Assembly (NCBI GenBank): GCA_947396885.1
Contig: OX377201.1
Span: 28,931,923-28,995,922 of the forward strand
Origin: Heligmosomoides polygyrus polygyrus
Lineage: Eukaryota > Nematoda > Chromadorea > Rhabditida > Heligmosomidae
Reading direction: 5' to 3'
DNA length: 64,000 nt
Each line of letters starts with the position of its first letter. Within the stretch, counting starts at the first letter, position 1. The notes beneath the pieces are model-generated. The model ran no database searches, was not told where the DNA came from, and saw only the letters and a program-made list of their open reading frames with translations. A program made the position numbers and the translations under genes. This document shows positions 24,101 to 31,111 of the stretch, piece by piece.

Positions 24101-25344
24101 ACGTAATGCGATTCGCAGACACCCGCTGGACGAGAGTTGTCACAGATTGGATTCCGCGGGATGTCAAAGGAACACCAGGACGCCCACCAACGCGTTGGTC
24201 GGACTTCTTCGTGAAAGCTCTGAACGACCGATATGACGCTCTTCGTGTCCCTCGAGCGAGGAGGATCCATTGGACCACTCTGGCACGCGACAGGGACGAA
24301 TGGAGACGCTGCTGGCGCCCGCTCGAGCAAGTCGATGATCAAAGGGACGACAGGTGATACAGGTGATACACCTTTCCCAAAGAGCAAACGCACTGTTTGG
24401 AATGTTATAAATTTTCTTATTTTTGACAGAATTTTCGTAATCAATCAAATGAAAATCGCAGTGAACTCGATGGGTGGCGCGATCTCTTCTCTTATAAAGG
24501 ATATATATGGTGGGATGAAGAACGGTGTTACTCAATCGCTTTTGGGATGAGCCAAGCATTCTAGTTGTACGGGATATCATGGAGGCGGGTCAAATGCGTA
24601 TTCGGCCATACCATCTTTCGGTGGCCAGCCGATGAACAAGTCAATGCTTTATCCTTTCCAGACAAGTCTGTTACCAAATGAACGATCGGAGGGTTGGACT
24701 GCGCGTCCCCTCTTCTCTTATCACAAAAAAAATGTAGGGTTTTTGTCCCTTATAATAGGGTTTAAACCGCAACTTTCCCTGAAAAATTAAAATTTTACTA
24801 TATTTCAGTGCGTCCAATTATTAGAGCAGCAGAGCACACACATCATACCAATTTCCTTTGTCAAAAATGATTTTAAGTTTCTTGGAGAGTCTCCAGTGTA
24901 ATGCGGAAGAAGCTCGTTTTATTTCGGAGAATCTAGATGTTCATTTCAAAAGCATGACGCTTGCTTGGAGGAGTGCCCGGTTTCGTTTGGAATGTGTCCG
25001 GTTCGACGTAAAACTGGTGTGCAGACATGACCTACTCCGAGTACTGAAACCAAACCATTTCAGTGCATTGCCTCGTGCATCGTACTGTTCCTCACCCCGT
25101 TCATCGGAATCCGCTACTGGTGCGCAGTCCTGCTCTGTGCTCTCCTCGTCGGTGCTGTCACCTTCGGTATCGTCGCAAGGTTGGTGCCTTCGCTTTAATT
25201 GCTTGCTCATGCATTTCTACTGGAAGATCTTCACGTTTGAGAAATCGTACTCGCTTCAGAAAAACGGCACACTTGCGCAAGAACCTCGTCTCTCCCCGCA
25301 GCGACGAGAAGCTTGCGACCGGCACTTGCAGCGAAATCGCCTGA
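6131..25344 (+). CDS. Gene A: UNC-93/MFSD11-like 12-TM transporter family protein
   Basis: Exons: 6131-6300, 6362-6549, 9290-9386, 11021-11072, 11136-11310, 13666-13854, 13935-14106, 17933-18068, 25064-25179, 25260-25344. All junctions are GT-AG, phases agree, and the product is 459 residues, close to the roughly 450 usual for MFSD11. It shows about 12 hydrophobic segments. TM1 (LLGFGTLFMYLGY) starts only about 10 residues from the N-terminus, as in the family; later segments include SSLITPSIQNY (TM2), YVSQALMGIGYSFYNNGEG (TM4), APFFAYMGLIVSF (TM7) and FLLGTGDFTITMSR (TM10). The NNGEGAYLSEHS loop is a family landmark. UNC-93 relatives are multi-pass membrane proteins of the major facilitator fold; UNC-93 itself regulates a muscle K+ channel, and MFSD11 substrates are unknown. 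The start follows a splice acceptor. The last exon gives a basic cytosolic tail; if it is not spliced in, exon 9 reads to a stop at 25196-25198. The 7-kb intron 8 is filled with transposons. The AATAAA at 25515 fits its 3' end. Confidence 0.88.
6550..6690 (+). repeat. Degenerate 22-bp periodic repeat (intron 2 of gene A)
   Basis: Repeated CTTTTCAAATC-like blocks about 20-23 bp apart. The same periodic sequence recurs at 21590-21700, 44880-45010 and 52150-52260, and loosely at 24930-25015. It looks like a dispersed minisatellite, not coding sequence. Confidence 0.5.
7285..7690 (+). repeat. Dispersed repeat with tRNA-like A and B boxes, copy 1
   Basis: A diverged reverse-complement copy lies at 8240-8680. 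Inside are an A-box-like TAGCGTAGTGATAGCGG at about 7462 and a B-box-like GGTTCGGTCC at 7511-7520. The spacing is about 50 bp, as in a tRNA-derived RNA polymerase III promoter. The repeat extends on both sides of the boxes, so it may be a SINE fused to other sequence. Confidence 0.6.
8240..8680 (-). repeat. Dispersed repeat with tRNA-like A and B boxes, copy 2
   Basis: Inverted copy of 7285-7690, about 80-85% similar by eye. Shared landmarks on the minus strand are AGAGCCTCCGAAGTG, GCGCGAAGTTCATGGCGCC and the block around GGGCTTGCGCGATCACAG. The two copies flank about 550 bp and could fold into a hairpin in the gene A pre-mRNA. Confidence 0.6.
8760..9289. other. Intron 2 of gene A, 3' part
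   Basis: AT-rich intron sequence with no recognisable repeat. It ends at the ATTTTACAG acceptor of exon 3. Confidence 0.5.
9387..10195. other. Intron 3 of gene A, 5' part
   Basis: No recognisable coding sequence or repeat before the mariner fragment at about 10200. Confidence 0.45.
10200..10578 (-). mobile_element. Mariner transposase fragment interrupted by a SINE
   Basis: The minus strand reads through a mariner transposase in two overlapping frames: SVWWNWKGVIHSELLP, then HDNARPLVARETRK, then HPPHSPDLAPTDYHLF. The SVWWDxKG, DNARPH and SPDLxPTDYH blocks identify a DD34D mariner. One frameshift lies near 10390. The N-terminal part is missing where the SINE at 10583-10830 abuts, so this is a dead copy. 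Confidence 0.8.
10583..10830 (+). repeat. tRNA-derived SINE (family SINE-1)
   Basis: Begins GGGCGCGTATAGCGCAG with an A-box, followed by the GGCTCGGATTTTCCGCCCAGG block, the CCAAATACGC block and the GTAACGCTGTCCTT end. It abuts a mariner fragment on its left. Confidence 0.8.
12036..12330 (+). repeat. tRNA-derived SINE (family SINE-1)
   Basis: Nearly complete copy. It has A-box GGAGCGCAGTCGG, B-box GGTTCGGATTTCCC, the TCTGGGAAGGATAAA block, GTAGAAGTAGAATGCG, and a terminal AACGCCATCCTTTATC. It lies in intron 5 of gene A. Confidence 0.85.
12376..12655 (+). repeat. tRNA-derived SINE (family SINE-1), second tandem copy
   Basis: A more diverged copy just downstream of the one ending at 12330, same orientation (GGAGCGCAGCTGGAGGAGG start, AGAAGTAAAATGCGTGG end). 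Confidence 0.8.
12660..13660. other. Intron 5 of gene A, 3' part
   Basis: No repeat or coding stretch recognised, apart from AT-rich simple sequence near 12715-12735. Confidence 0.4.
14190..17170 (-). mobile_element. RTE-A 3' fragment split by a Mutator-like insertion
   Basis: 14190-14507 and 17057-17170 are two parts of one minus-strand RTE-A C-terminal fragment. Reading across the gap, the RTE sequence CCTAATTTT...GAC continues into AACTTGGCCC-like and TCTCTGAT-like sequence without loss. The only duplicated bases are ATTTTAGAG, at 14499-14507 and 17048-17056. Compare the intact order around 59440-59500. The fragment is frameshifted and inactive. Confidence 0.75.
14508..17047. mobile_element. 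Mutator-like foldback element, 9-bp TSD
   Basis: The left end ACAAGAATGTTTTGCGCGCC is matched by its reverse complement at the right end, and the similarity extends at least 130 bp inward. The element is flanked by identical 9-bp copies of ATTTTAGAG (14499-14507, 17048-17056). Long terminal inverted repeats plus a 9-bp target duplication are typical of Mutator-like elements. The 2.2-kb interior has only short frames (for example minus 15121-15393) and no recognisable transposase, so it is probably non-autonomous. It lies in intron 7 of gene A and interrupts an older RTE fragment. Confidence 0.8.
17358..17660 (-). repeat. tRNA-derived SINE (SINE-1), minus copy
   Basis: Reverse-complement order of SINE-1 blocks: AAAGGACGGCGTT end, CACGCATTCTACTTTTACGG, AAATGCGTATGTGGCC, GTACCAGTTCAGTGAGCCC, then CATCTCCTCCCACTGCGC. 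It is diverged around the B-box. Confidence 0.7.
18180..18310 (+). repeat. GC-rich repeat fragment related to 52.79-53.0 kb
   Basis: Shares the ordered blocks ACTTGCGCCGCCTC, CAAAACACCA, TATTCTGCG and GCGGCAGACTC with the GC-rich foldback element at 52690-53770. Confidence 0.5.
18340..19010. other. Intron 8 of gene A, 5' part
   Basis: No recognisable repeat or coding exon. Confidence 0.4.
19017..19312 (+). repeat. tRNA-derived SINE (SINE-1)
   Basis: The B-box, central and 3' blocks closely match the copy at 43661-43959. The A-box segment is degenerate (AGCCTTAAGGCGCGACTG), so internal transcription is unlikely. Confidence 0.8.
19413..19717. mobile_element. Foldback MITE with about 130-bp arms
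   Basis: Near-perfect palindrome. The left arm begins ACTAGTTAAAAGTTCCGACT and the right arm ends with its reverse complement. Matching inner blocks include CTCCACCGACACGACTTCGG, CACGAATCTGACATCCG and TTTTACGCTGGAGT. Only about 30 bp at the centre are unpaired. There is no coding potential. A partial relative occurs at 53038-53072 (GGTGCTGATCACGAATCTGA). Confidence 0.85.
20172..21464 (+). mobile_element. maT-type (DD37D) mariner transposon, 1293 bp
   Basis: Both ends carry the inverted repeat CAGGGTGCGCAAAAATTACC (a single change near its end) and are flanked by TA (20170-20171, 21465-21466). The interior codes for a Tc1/mariner transposase in pieces: an N-terminal helix-turn-helix region (MAQELNISTSSVRTIV), FPDEKLFT (first Asp), WCFQQDSAPAHK (second Asp) and PNLNPLDFSVW (third Asp). 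There are 37 residues between the last two aspartates, which places it in the maT group. At least two frameshifts separate the open frames (20246-20617, 20548-20754, 20696-21223), so it is inactive, although its ends are intact. It lies in intron 8 of gene A. Confidence 0.9.
21590..21700 (+). repeat. Degenerate 22-bp periodic repeat
   Basis: GGACACTCTTTCAAG, then GACGCTTTTGAAATCAAAT and similar units; the same family as 52150-52260 and 44880-45010. Confidence 0.5.
21791..24366 (+). mobile_element. RTE-A retrotransposon, 5'-truncated, 12-bp TSD
   Basis: Flanked by TACACCTTTCCC at 21779-21790 and 24367-24378. It starts inside the endonuclease domain ([15 protein letters not shown]) and contains GDFNAKIG and the whole RT. 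It ends in short GGTGATACA repeats, the usual RTE type of 3' end. It is very similar to the full-length copy at 56361-59765. The 5' junction has a small tandem duplication (TGCCTTGACTG twice). Single-base frameshifts near 22105 and 22770 separate endonuclease, linker and RT. Inserted in the sense orientation in intron 8 of gene A. Confidence 0.93.
22846..24357 (+). CDS. RTE-A reverse transcriptase, open frame of 503 residues
   Basis: An uninterrupted RT frame inside the truncated RTE copy. Visible landmarks are [16 protein letters not shown] and [43 protein letters not shown] (first catalytic Asp), [12 protein letters not shown], and [10 protein letters not shown] with the two catalytic aspartates. 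[20 protein letters not shown] and the C-terminal [11 protein letters not shown] follow. The enzyme would reverse transcribe the element RNA at a nicked target. The upstream endonuclease is out of frame and truncated, so the product could act only if made separately. In the other copy this frame is broken near 58690. Confidence 0.85.
   Translation: MKKRTAPGSDRIRAEHLKNLPPALINTLARLFTRYLSECKVPSQWKTSKTVLLYKKGDVHDIGNYRPICLLSVVYKLFTRVILNRISRTLDEGQPCEQAGFRRGFSTIDHIHTITKLIEVSREYKLPLCLTFIDLKKAFDSVETEAVMEALLTQGVPTQYIRVLRELYRGFTTKISPFYNDVVIDVKRGVRQGDTISPKLFSATLENVMRELEWEDVGVKVDGRQLHHLRFADDIVLITPSISQAERILTDFDRVCGSVGLQLNLTKTMFMKNGWVSDAPFSLNGTNISECSSYVYLGREVNMAKHLAQELSRRKRAAWGAFKSVEEVAKKTKNVRLRAHLFDSTVLPALTYASETWAIRKQDEHAISVAQRGIERTMLGVTRLTQVREGLRSSELRRRSKIRDAVAWAKLSKIRWAGHVMRFADTRWTRVVTDWIPRDVKGTPGRPPTRWSDFFVKALNDRYDALRVPRARRIHWTTLARDRDEWRRCWRPLEQVDDQRDDR
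24521..24712 (-). repeat. tRNA-derived SINE (SINE-1) 3' part
   Basis: Minus-strand 3' half of SINE-1: AACGGTGTTACTCAATCGC, ATTCTAGTTGTACGGGATAT, GGTGGCCAGCCGATGAACAA, CCTTTCCAGACAAGTCTG. The promoter half is missing. Confidence 0.75.
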
Positions 25345-26415
25345 AGACGAGACCGTTGTTCGGATTAATTCTTCCTTTGGATCTTATGTACATCTGACGA
25401 TTGCTTCGCATACAGCATGACCACGATCTCCCGCTCTAACGAACCGACGTCTCCTTTTGGTTCGGAGACTTGATTTCGACGCATTCTTCAAATCTGTTGT
25501 TCATTATAAAATGTAATAAACGGGTTTAACGGTGCGAATACGGAGCTTTTCCGATTTTTTGGTCAACTCGGTACGACCTTGTCAATATTATGTGCCTTTT
25601 GAAAAGGATTCTGCGCACCTTCCTGCAGAAGTGCGTTCAAACTATGTGTCCCGAATAACTACAGTTAGTTCCATAAAGTAGTCCACGCTCTTCTAAACGT
25701 ATGGATAAGCGCCATTCATCAGCCTACCTTCAGTCTGAGAGCGGTCGTCCCACACGATTCGTTCTGCCGGGCCTATATGCATTGTTGAACTTTCCTGGAA
25801 TTTGTATGTCAAGCGATAGAGTTAGAGCTTATGGATTCAAATATATGTGTGTCTCTTACTTGGAAATGTGTATTTCTAAAGGAATTAAAACGGCGCATTT
25901 CGGTACAGAAATGTTCCGCTTTTCCCCTTGTGCCCGCTTGTCCTTGCTGGCCGGAGCGGCATGACCGCAAGTGTACCTATACAGAACCGAATGCGGTTCT
26001 CAGTTTGCATAGCTGTCATTGAGGTGCTGAAACAGGAGCAGCCGACTTCTGGCCTGTATTGCGAATCGAGTCAAGGTTTATATATCGCTGAGGATAATCG
26101 AGTATTTCTTTCAATTGTGGTTAGTGAAATGCCGCCGAAGTCGTTTGCGAAACGTACTTAGCTGTCCATCAGATGGCCTAGCACAAGTCAAATACGCTCT
26201 CAAAATTCTCACCACGAGAACCCACCGATGTGTTTTTGTATGCCTTCATGTGTGTTTAAAACTGATTGTTTTTCTCTACGTAAAACAATCAAAAGCTCCA
26301 TCGGAGTCGTGGAGTACAAAGGTTAAATGATGGCGCGAATATTCAACGCATTAAAACAGCGAGTATGTACTTCCGGTCCGACCTAATCGAATGCGTGGCG
26401 CATCCGGCAAAGCTC
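25345..26415. other. 3' UTR of gene A and intergenic sequence
   Basis: Contains the AATAAA at 25515. Short open frames at 25701-26161 resemble nothing I know and lack a consistent exon structure. Confidence 0.4.
25515..25520 (+). terminator. Likely polyadenylation signal of gene A
   Basis: AATAAA about 170 bp beyond the predicted stop at 25342-25344, the first canonical signal downstream on this strand. Confidence 0.5.
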
Positions 26416-26417
26416 CA

Positions 26418-26590
26418 CCATACTTGTCTGGGAAGGATATTGCGCTGAATTGTTCATCGGCTGACCACCCGCAAGTCATTGTATGGCCAAATACACATTC
26501 ATGTCGCCTCCACGACATCTCGTAGAAGTAGAATGCGCTGGCGCATCCCAGAAGGGATTGAGTAACGCTGTCCTTTATCCTTTATCCTTA
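26418..26590 (+). repeat. tRNA-derived SINE (SINE-1), promoter half missing
   Basis: Starts in the CTTGTCTGGGAAGGATA block and runs to the 3' end (GTAACGCTGTCCTTTATCC). It is very close to the copies at 19017 and 43661. Confidence 0.8.
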
Positions 26591-26879
26591 TAGAGAGCAT
26601 CAGCTGTAGCACATTGCGAGATATGATGCAAGATTTCAAGCGAGCGCTCCGAATGCGTATGTTCTTCATTTTTATATTAGATTTTCTTTAATTTTGGTAA
26701 TTTTTGAGTTTGTTCTTGTTCTGTTCTTTGACGTATTAGCGCGCCCTTTGGCGCATAAATAAATAAATAAACAAAGTGGGTGAGCAGAGTGAGTAAGCAG
26801 CAAAGACTCGGCTGGAAATGCCACCGTCGCCGAGTGGTGTCCGATGGTTGAGTATGTAGTGTAATTGGGCTTTTGAGAA

Positions 26880-27260
26880 GTTTTATCGAACGAATGAATG
26901 AACAAATAAATTCGATGTCGAAAATTTTCGAACGAAAAAATGAATGAATTTATTCTGTATTGATTCTTTTCGAGCGAATCTAACTTATTCGCTTATCTCT
27001 TTTCTCGAATGATCGCAAACCGAATCAGCCCCATTTTTTGTTTATTCGAATACTGAACGCTTGATCAATTTGCTCGAATCAGTTTCTGTTCTTAAAACTG
27101 AAATTTTTTTCGATATTCGGATGAAATCATTTGATTTTCGAGTAATAATAAAATTTTCGAATGTTCTTCGAATAATATTCGAATACGACTCCCTTTAGAT
27201 GTTCGAAGTCGAACGAATATTCGAATATCTAGAAATAAAGAATACTCGAACACATTCGTT
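26880..27260. repeat. TTCGAA-rich degenerate repeat tract
   Basis: The sequence is unusually dense in TTCGAA, TCGAAT and ATTCGAA motifs separated by AT-rich spacers (for example CGAATATTCGAAT near 27210). There is no coding potential. It looks like a decayed short-unit satellite. Confidence 0.6.
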
Positions 27261-27264
27261 CATG

Positions 27265-28115
27265 CACAAGCCATGCATATAGTATGTAGCGCTCGGCATC
27301 CTGAAAATGACTGAATCATCGAATAAATTTCGATGCCATTTGTGCACTCTCTAAATCTCACTAATCATGTAGCCACGCGCCGTTTTAGGCGAAGCTTTCG
27401 CCGGCTTCAGCTTCGATTGGCTTTCCACGCTGTCCTCCACGTGTTCTCCAGGCACCTCATGAAAAATCCTGATATTCGCTTCGAACCGGGTCCACGAACT
27501 CAGCGCATGCTCCGCCGATCGATGGCGGCGACCGAAGTGCAACCTCCGTCGGCTCGGCGCCCCTGTTCCTCCATCGAGTTTATCACCACTGGAGCTCATG
27601 TTTGTCATCATTTGCATGTGAAAAATCGATGGTTCTTCTCTCACCGGTTCACATATTCCGAAGCAGTTCGCCAGCAATCCTGATTCTTTCGATCTTCAGT
27701 CATTGAATAATGACTTCTCTTCCGTATTCCTCCTTGTTCTGCTCTCTCATCCTGGGCAATGTTGTGCAGATGCTAAGGTTCAAAGAATTACGATGATCGC
27801 AGACGGCGATAATGCAACAATCGCTGGCGAAAACGAAATGCAAGGCGCCCCTTCGCTATGTTTGATCGATCTAGATACTCCATAGTAATATAATAAGAAG
27901 GCTTGTATTTAGTCAGAGGCGAAGAAAAAGCGCCTGCAAGTGTGTTCCACAGTTTTGAAGATACTTTCTTATCATTTCCTCTTCTTCTTTTTCTTCTTCT
28001 TCAGCGTCTAACCACTTTCTAGTTGAGGCCTTTCTTGCGGACACTGTCTTCTTTCACATGGAGAAAGTGGCCAGACCATCGCAAGTGAGCGTCGAGCATC
28101 TACCTAGAAACATAA
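27265..28115. other. Intergenic; one unassigned open frame
   Basis: Between the TTCGAA tract and a LINE fragment. A 109-codon minus-strand frame (27351-27677), basic toward its end (KLKPAKASPKTARG), overlaps a plus-strand frame. Neither has recognisable domains, so no gene is called. CT-rich simple sequence lies at 27975-28005. Confidence 0.35.
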
Positions 28116-28119
28116 ACTA

Positions 28120-29050
28120 ACTCTGCTGCTGCTTCTTCTTCAGCGGTTTGTCTCGCTGGCGGTGTCCGCTCGTCTGGTATGGCGACGCCACTTTATGCGA
28201 TCAAAAGCTTGATCGGGGTGGATAGCAACCTTCACCTCCCATGGAACGTATCTTGCCAGCGCTGCTTCGTCCACCCTTTAGGCTGTTTTCCAGGCACATC
28301 TATGTTAAGGCCAATCTTCCTAACAGTGTCACCACTAGCTCGAAGAACGTGGCCATACCACCAACGGCGAGCTTCACGTAACTTGTCAGCAATTGGAGCG
28401 ACACCAAACCTCTGGCGTATTTCATCGTTGCGAATACGGTCCAGACGCGTAACTCCAGCGTCCAGCGCAGTATTTTCGTTTCCATTATGCTGAAGCGAGT
28501 CTCATCCTCCTTGCTTGCAGGCCTGCACTAAGCTCCATACATCGCTACGGTCGAACGACGCTTCTATTGACTTTTGAGTTAATGCGTTCTGGTGTCGTCC
28601 TGTCGCATAAAACACCTGTCATCGAACGCCATTTGGACCACGCTGCGCTCACGCGTGAGCTAACTTCGAACGTCAGACTACCGTCAGACGGGATTGGAGA
28701 ACCAAGGTACTTGAAGTTTGTCGCTCGTACAAGCGCAGTGCCATTGATCTCAATGGACCCGGCCTCGTTTACGTCTGTCGTCAATACTCAGATTTTTTGA
28801 CGCTCAGCTTGAGCCCGAACATCGCCAAGCGGTTGCACCAAGCTTGCGCTTGTCGCTCGAGTTCGCTCTTCTCTTCGCTTGCGAGCATTACGTCATCTGC
28901 ATACTGCAGCGTCCAGGGGGTAGGCTTCTGGAGGTCTCTTGAAATGGCATCCATTACGACAATGAAAAGGAGCGGGTAAAGCGCAGAGCCTGTGTGAACA
29001 CCTACGGAGATAGGAAACACCGCCGATGTGCCGTCTGGCGTGCGAACTCC
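28120..29050 (-). mobile_element. LINE RT C-terminal fragment (family with RPKxRW end)
   Basis: Minus-strand frames give TGSALYPLLFIVVMDAI, the catalytic LQYADDVMLASE motif, LERQAQAWCNRLAMFGLKLSV, FKYLGSPI and a terminal FDRIKWRRHTRRADTA. The last part matches the end of the plus-strand copy at 29570-29870. It is frameshifted in several places, and a GCAGCA/GAAGAA-rich tail near 28122-28145 marks its 3' end. Confidence 0.8.
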
Positions 29051-29156
29051 ACTCTCAATTATAACTGCTCTCTAGGTCATGGTTTCTGCAGGAGGAACAC
29101 CATGACTACGTCGATTGGCGCAAAGTTAGAAAAAAATAGAATAAATGAACGGCATC

Positions 29157-29380
29157 CACAGAAAATCAATAATTTGATTAATATCGATTGAAGGCGATCC
29201 ATACTTCAAAAACGGACTTCGGATTCGTGTTCAGTGACCTCGACTACCAATAGGGCTGAGGTACATTCACAGAAAATCAATAATTTGATTTATATCGATT
29301 GATGGCGATTGATGCTTCAGAAACGAATTTCATATATGTGTTCAGTGACCTCGAGTTCTCCAGAGCTGAAGTTTCAGGTT
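29157..29380 (+). repeat. Tandem duplication, two units of about 120 bp
   Basis: The second unit starts at 29278. Both begin CACAGAAAATCAATAATTTG, contain ATATCGATTGA and TGTTCAGTGACCTCGA, and end near GCTGA(A/G)GT. Confidence 0.7.
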
Positions 29381-29569
29381 AATGTCGGTCACCATCAATA
29401 GTTGAGCATCGCCCCAATACACCGTGCCCCCACTCCAGTTGTGACGGACGGAAACACACAACACGCATTACTCTTTTGTATATAGTGGGATTACTCAGGT
29501 AAGTTCTGAGTAGCACCGCACGTGCGTCGCTTATCCAGCCGGTTAAGGTCGGCACTTTCTTCAACTTTG

Positions 29570-29870
29570 GTTGGCACAGCATCATGCTGAAACTAGCAAC
29601 TATTTCCACACCATACTCGAGCTAACCTCCTTTTATGGCCACGTCCTTCGCGCTAACGACGACACCGTGTGTAAGATTGGCCTGAATCTTGAAGTCCCTG
29701 GAAAACGGCCCAGAGGACGTCCGAAACAACGTTGGCTAGATACGTTGCATATGGACTTGAAGTTAGCTGGTGTCCATCCCGACCAAGCGTTTGATCGGGA
29801 GAAGTGGCGTCACCAGACCAGAAGAGCGGACCCCGCCACCAAGCGGGACAAACGCTATTGAAAATGATGA
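29570..29870 (+). mobile_element. LINE RT C-terminal fragment
   Basis: An open stretch reads FYGHVLRANDDTV, GRPKQRWLDTLHMDLK, DREKWRHQTRRADPA and ends KRDKRY. It is followed by a (TGATGA)-type tail at about 29862-29880. It is the same family as 28120-29050 but in the opposite orientation and less decayed. Confidence 0.75.
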
Positions 29871-29884
29871 TGATGATGACTCGA

Positions 29885-30290
29885 GCTAACCTCCTTTCAT
29901 GTGCTAGGTGCAGAGATAATAACGTTTATCGATGTGCTAGACCCTTGAGGCGCTCCGGCGGCGGATCACAGCTGGGAATCCCCAGGTCAACCGGAAAGAG
30001 GAGATCTAACGATAACCCAAGATCTGGCACCCTTACTCGAGCTCTGCTGGTCCTGACCTGCCGGGTCTGACCCCCAGGGCATTTATGTCGGGTTGTCCCG
30101 CGGGGTAGATTCATTCTCCGAAGTTCAAGTTCAGCTTCGGATGGCTGGTGGTCCTTCATGGCATCCACCTTTAGGGTCAGTCGTTCCTTCCTAACTGTCA
30201 TGTTGGATCTTGCCACTATCTCTCCTTAAGGTTAGTACTCTATAGGATGAAGTGGTGCTTGGGAGGACAGTTTCATAAATGTCTTCGACT
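29885..30290. other. Intergenic, unassigned
   Basis: GC-richer sequence with an overlapping pair of short frames. No recognisable domain or repeat. Confidence 0.35.
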
Positions 30291-30301
30291 TCATTCCGGC
30301 T

Positions 30302-30325
30302 CTGACGAAGGCGACGTCGCCGAAA
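30302..30325 (+). other. Hammerhead-ribozyme-like core, Penelope-type terminal sequence
   Basis: CTGACGA, then the self-complementary stem GGCGACGTCGCC, then GAAA: the conserved core order of a hammerhead. The following CCTTGGCTA block is shared with the minus-strand motifs at 4015 and 48131-48229, so all three belong to one family. No clear UH cleavage site follows the very short stem III. Confidence 0.45.
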
Positions 30326-30348
30326 CGTAATGACAACCTTGGCTATCA

Positions 30349-30537
30349 GGGTTAGATTCATCAATGACTTACAGCAATCTAACGGTGAAAATACTGCCGA
30401 AATCCTTCATAGGGCGGCTTATCAATAAGCGATATGGTGAAATGTTGCAGTGCTTCCTGTTGATAAGCCGAGCTATCAGGAATTTCGGACGTATCTTCAC
30501 CGTTGGATTGCTGTAAGTCGTTGATGAATCTAGCCCC
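30349..30537. repeat. Long hairpin, arms about 77 nt, loop about 34 nt
   Basis: Left arm 30349-30425 and right arm 30460-30537 are reverse complements at roughly 85% by eye. Longest blocks are AGATTCATCAA, GACTTACAGCAATC, AACGGTGAA and GGCTTATCAA. It sits inside a Penelope-type terminal sequence: the flanks TTGGCTA and CCAGCTCAACAAGACAACAT are adjacent, without the hairpin, in the element at 48131-48229. Confidence 0.8.
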
Positions 30538-30654
30538 AGCTCAACAAGACAACATCGGTCTGAAGTCAATGCACCAAGATTTATTGAACATCGAACTTGG
30601 ACAAGGATAATAATTACATTCATAAATGAAATCCTGAAAGGAAATGGGCGCTTG

Positions 30655-30825
30655 AAAAGCAGTGAGGTGCCGGCTGTCGCATGCACCCGATGCCAGGTTC
30701 TTGGCTCGGATTTCCCGTAGGCCAAGTACGCATTCAAATCGCCTCCACGACATCCCGTAAAGGTAGCATGAGTATCACATCCCAACAGGGATAGGGTAAC
30801 GCCCTCCTTTGACTTATGTTCATCT
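30655..30825 (+). repeat. tRNA-derived SINE (SINE-1), internally deleted
   Basis: GGTGCCGGCTGTCGC and a CTCGGATTTCCCG block join directly to GTACGCATTCAAATCGCCTCC. The middle 120 bp of the family are missing. Confidence 0.75.
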
Positions 30826-31100
30826 TTATAAGATTTCGCTGCAGTTCTTTAAAGTAGTCTTGCCACAGCATGCATAATTTCTGCTGCACTTTACCTTTCC
30901 CACTTCCATTTTTTCCTTCCATTTTTGACCTCACTTTCCTTCCCAAAAAATTGTGCGGGATCTGTCATTATATGGTATGAGTGCTGCTTTCCTCATAGCA
31001 CTATGAAGCCTCGATTGATTTTATGAACGTCTAGCACATGCAACTGCAGAGAGTGTCGAACGGTTAGAATCGCTCGAATTTTTAAATCGGTTCTCAAACA

Positions 31101-31108
31101 TTTTTCAG
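31101..31108 (+). promoter_or_regulatory. Likely spliced-leader acceptor of gene B
   Basis: TTTTTCAG ends three bases before the ATG at 31112. No upstream coding exon joins it, so a trans-splice acceptor is the simplest reading. Confidence 0.55.
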
Positions 31109-31111
31109 GTA

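Noticed and set aside
23724..24278. 184-residue minus-strand open frame
   Set aside because: Antisense shadow of the RTE-A reverse transcriptase. The same shadow appears at 59123-59677.
27333..27683. Protein gene on either strand
   Set aside because: Two overlapping frames of similar length on opposite strands, no domain, no convincing start or exon structure.
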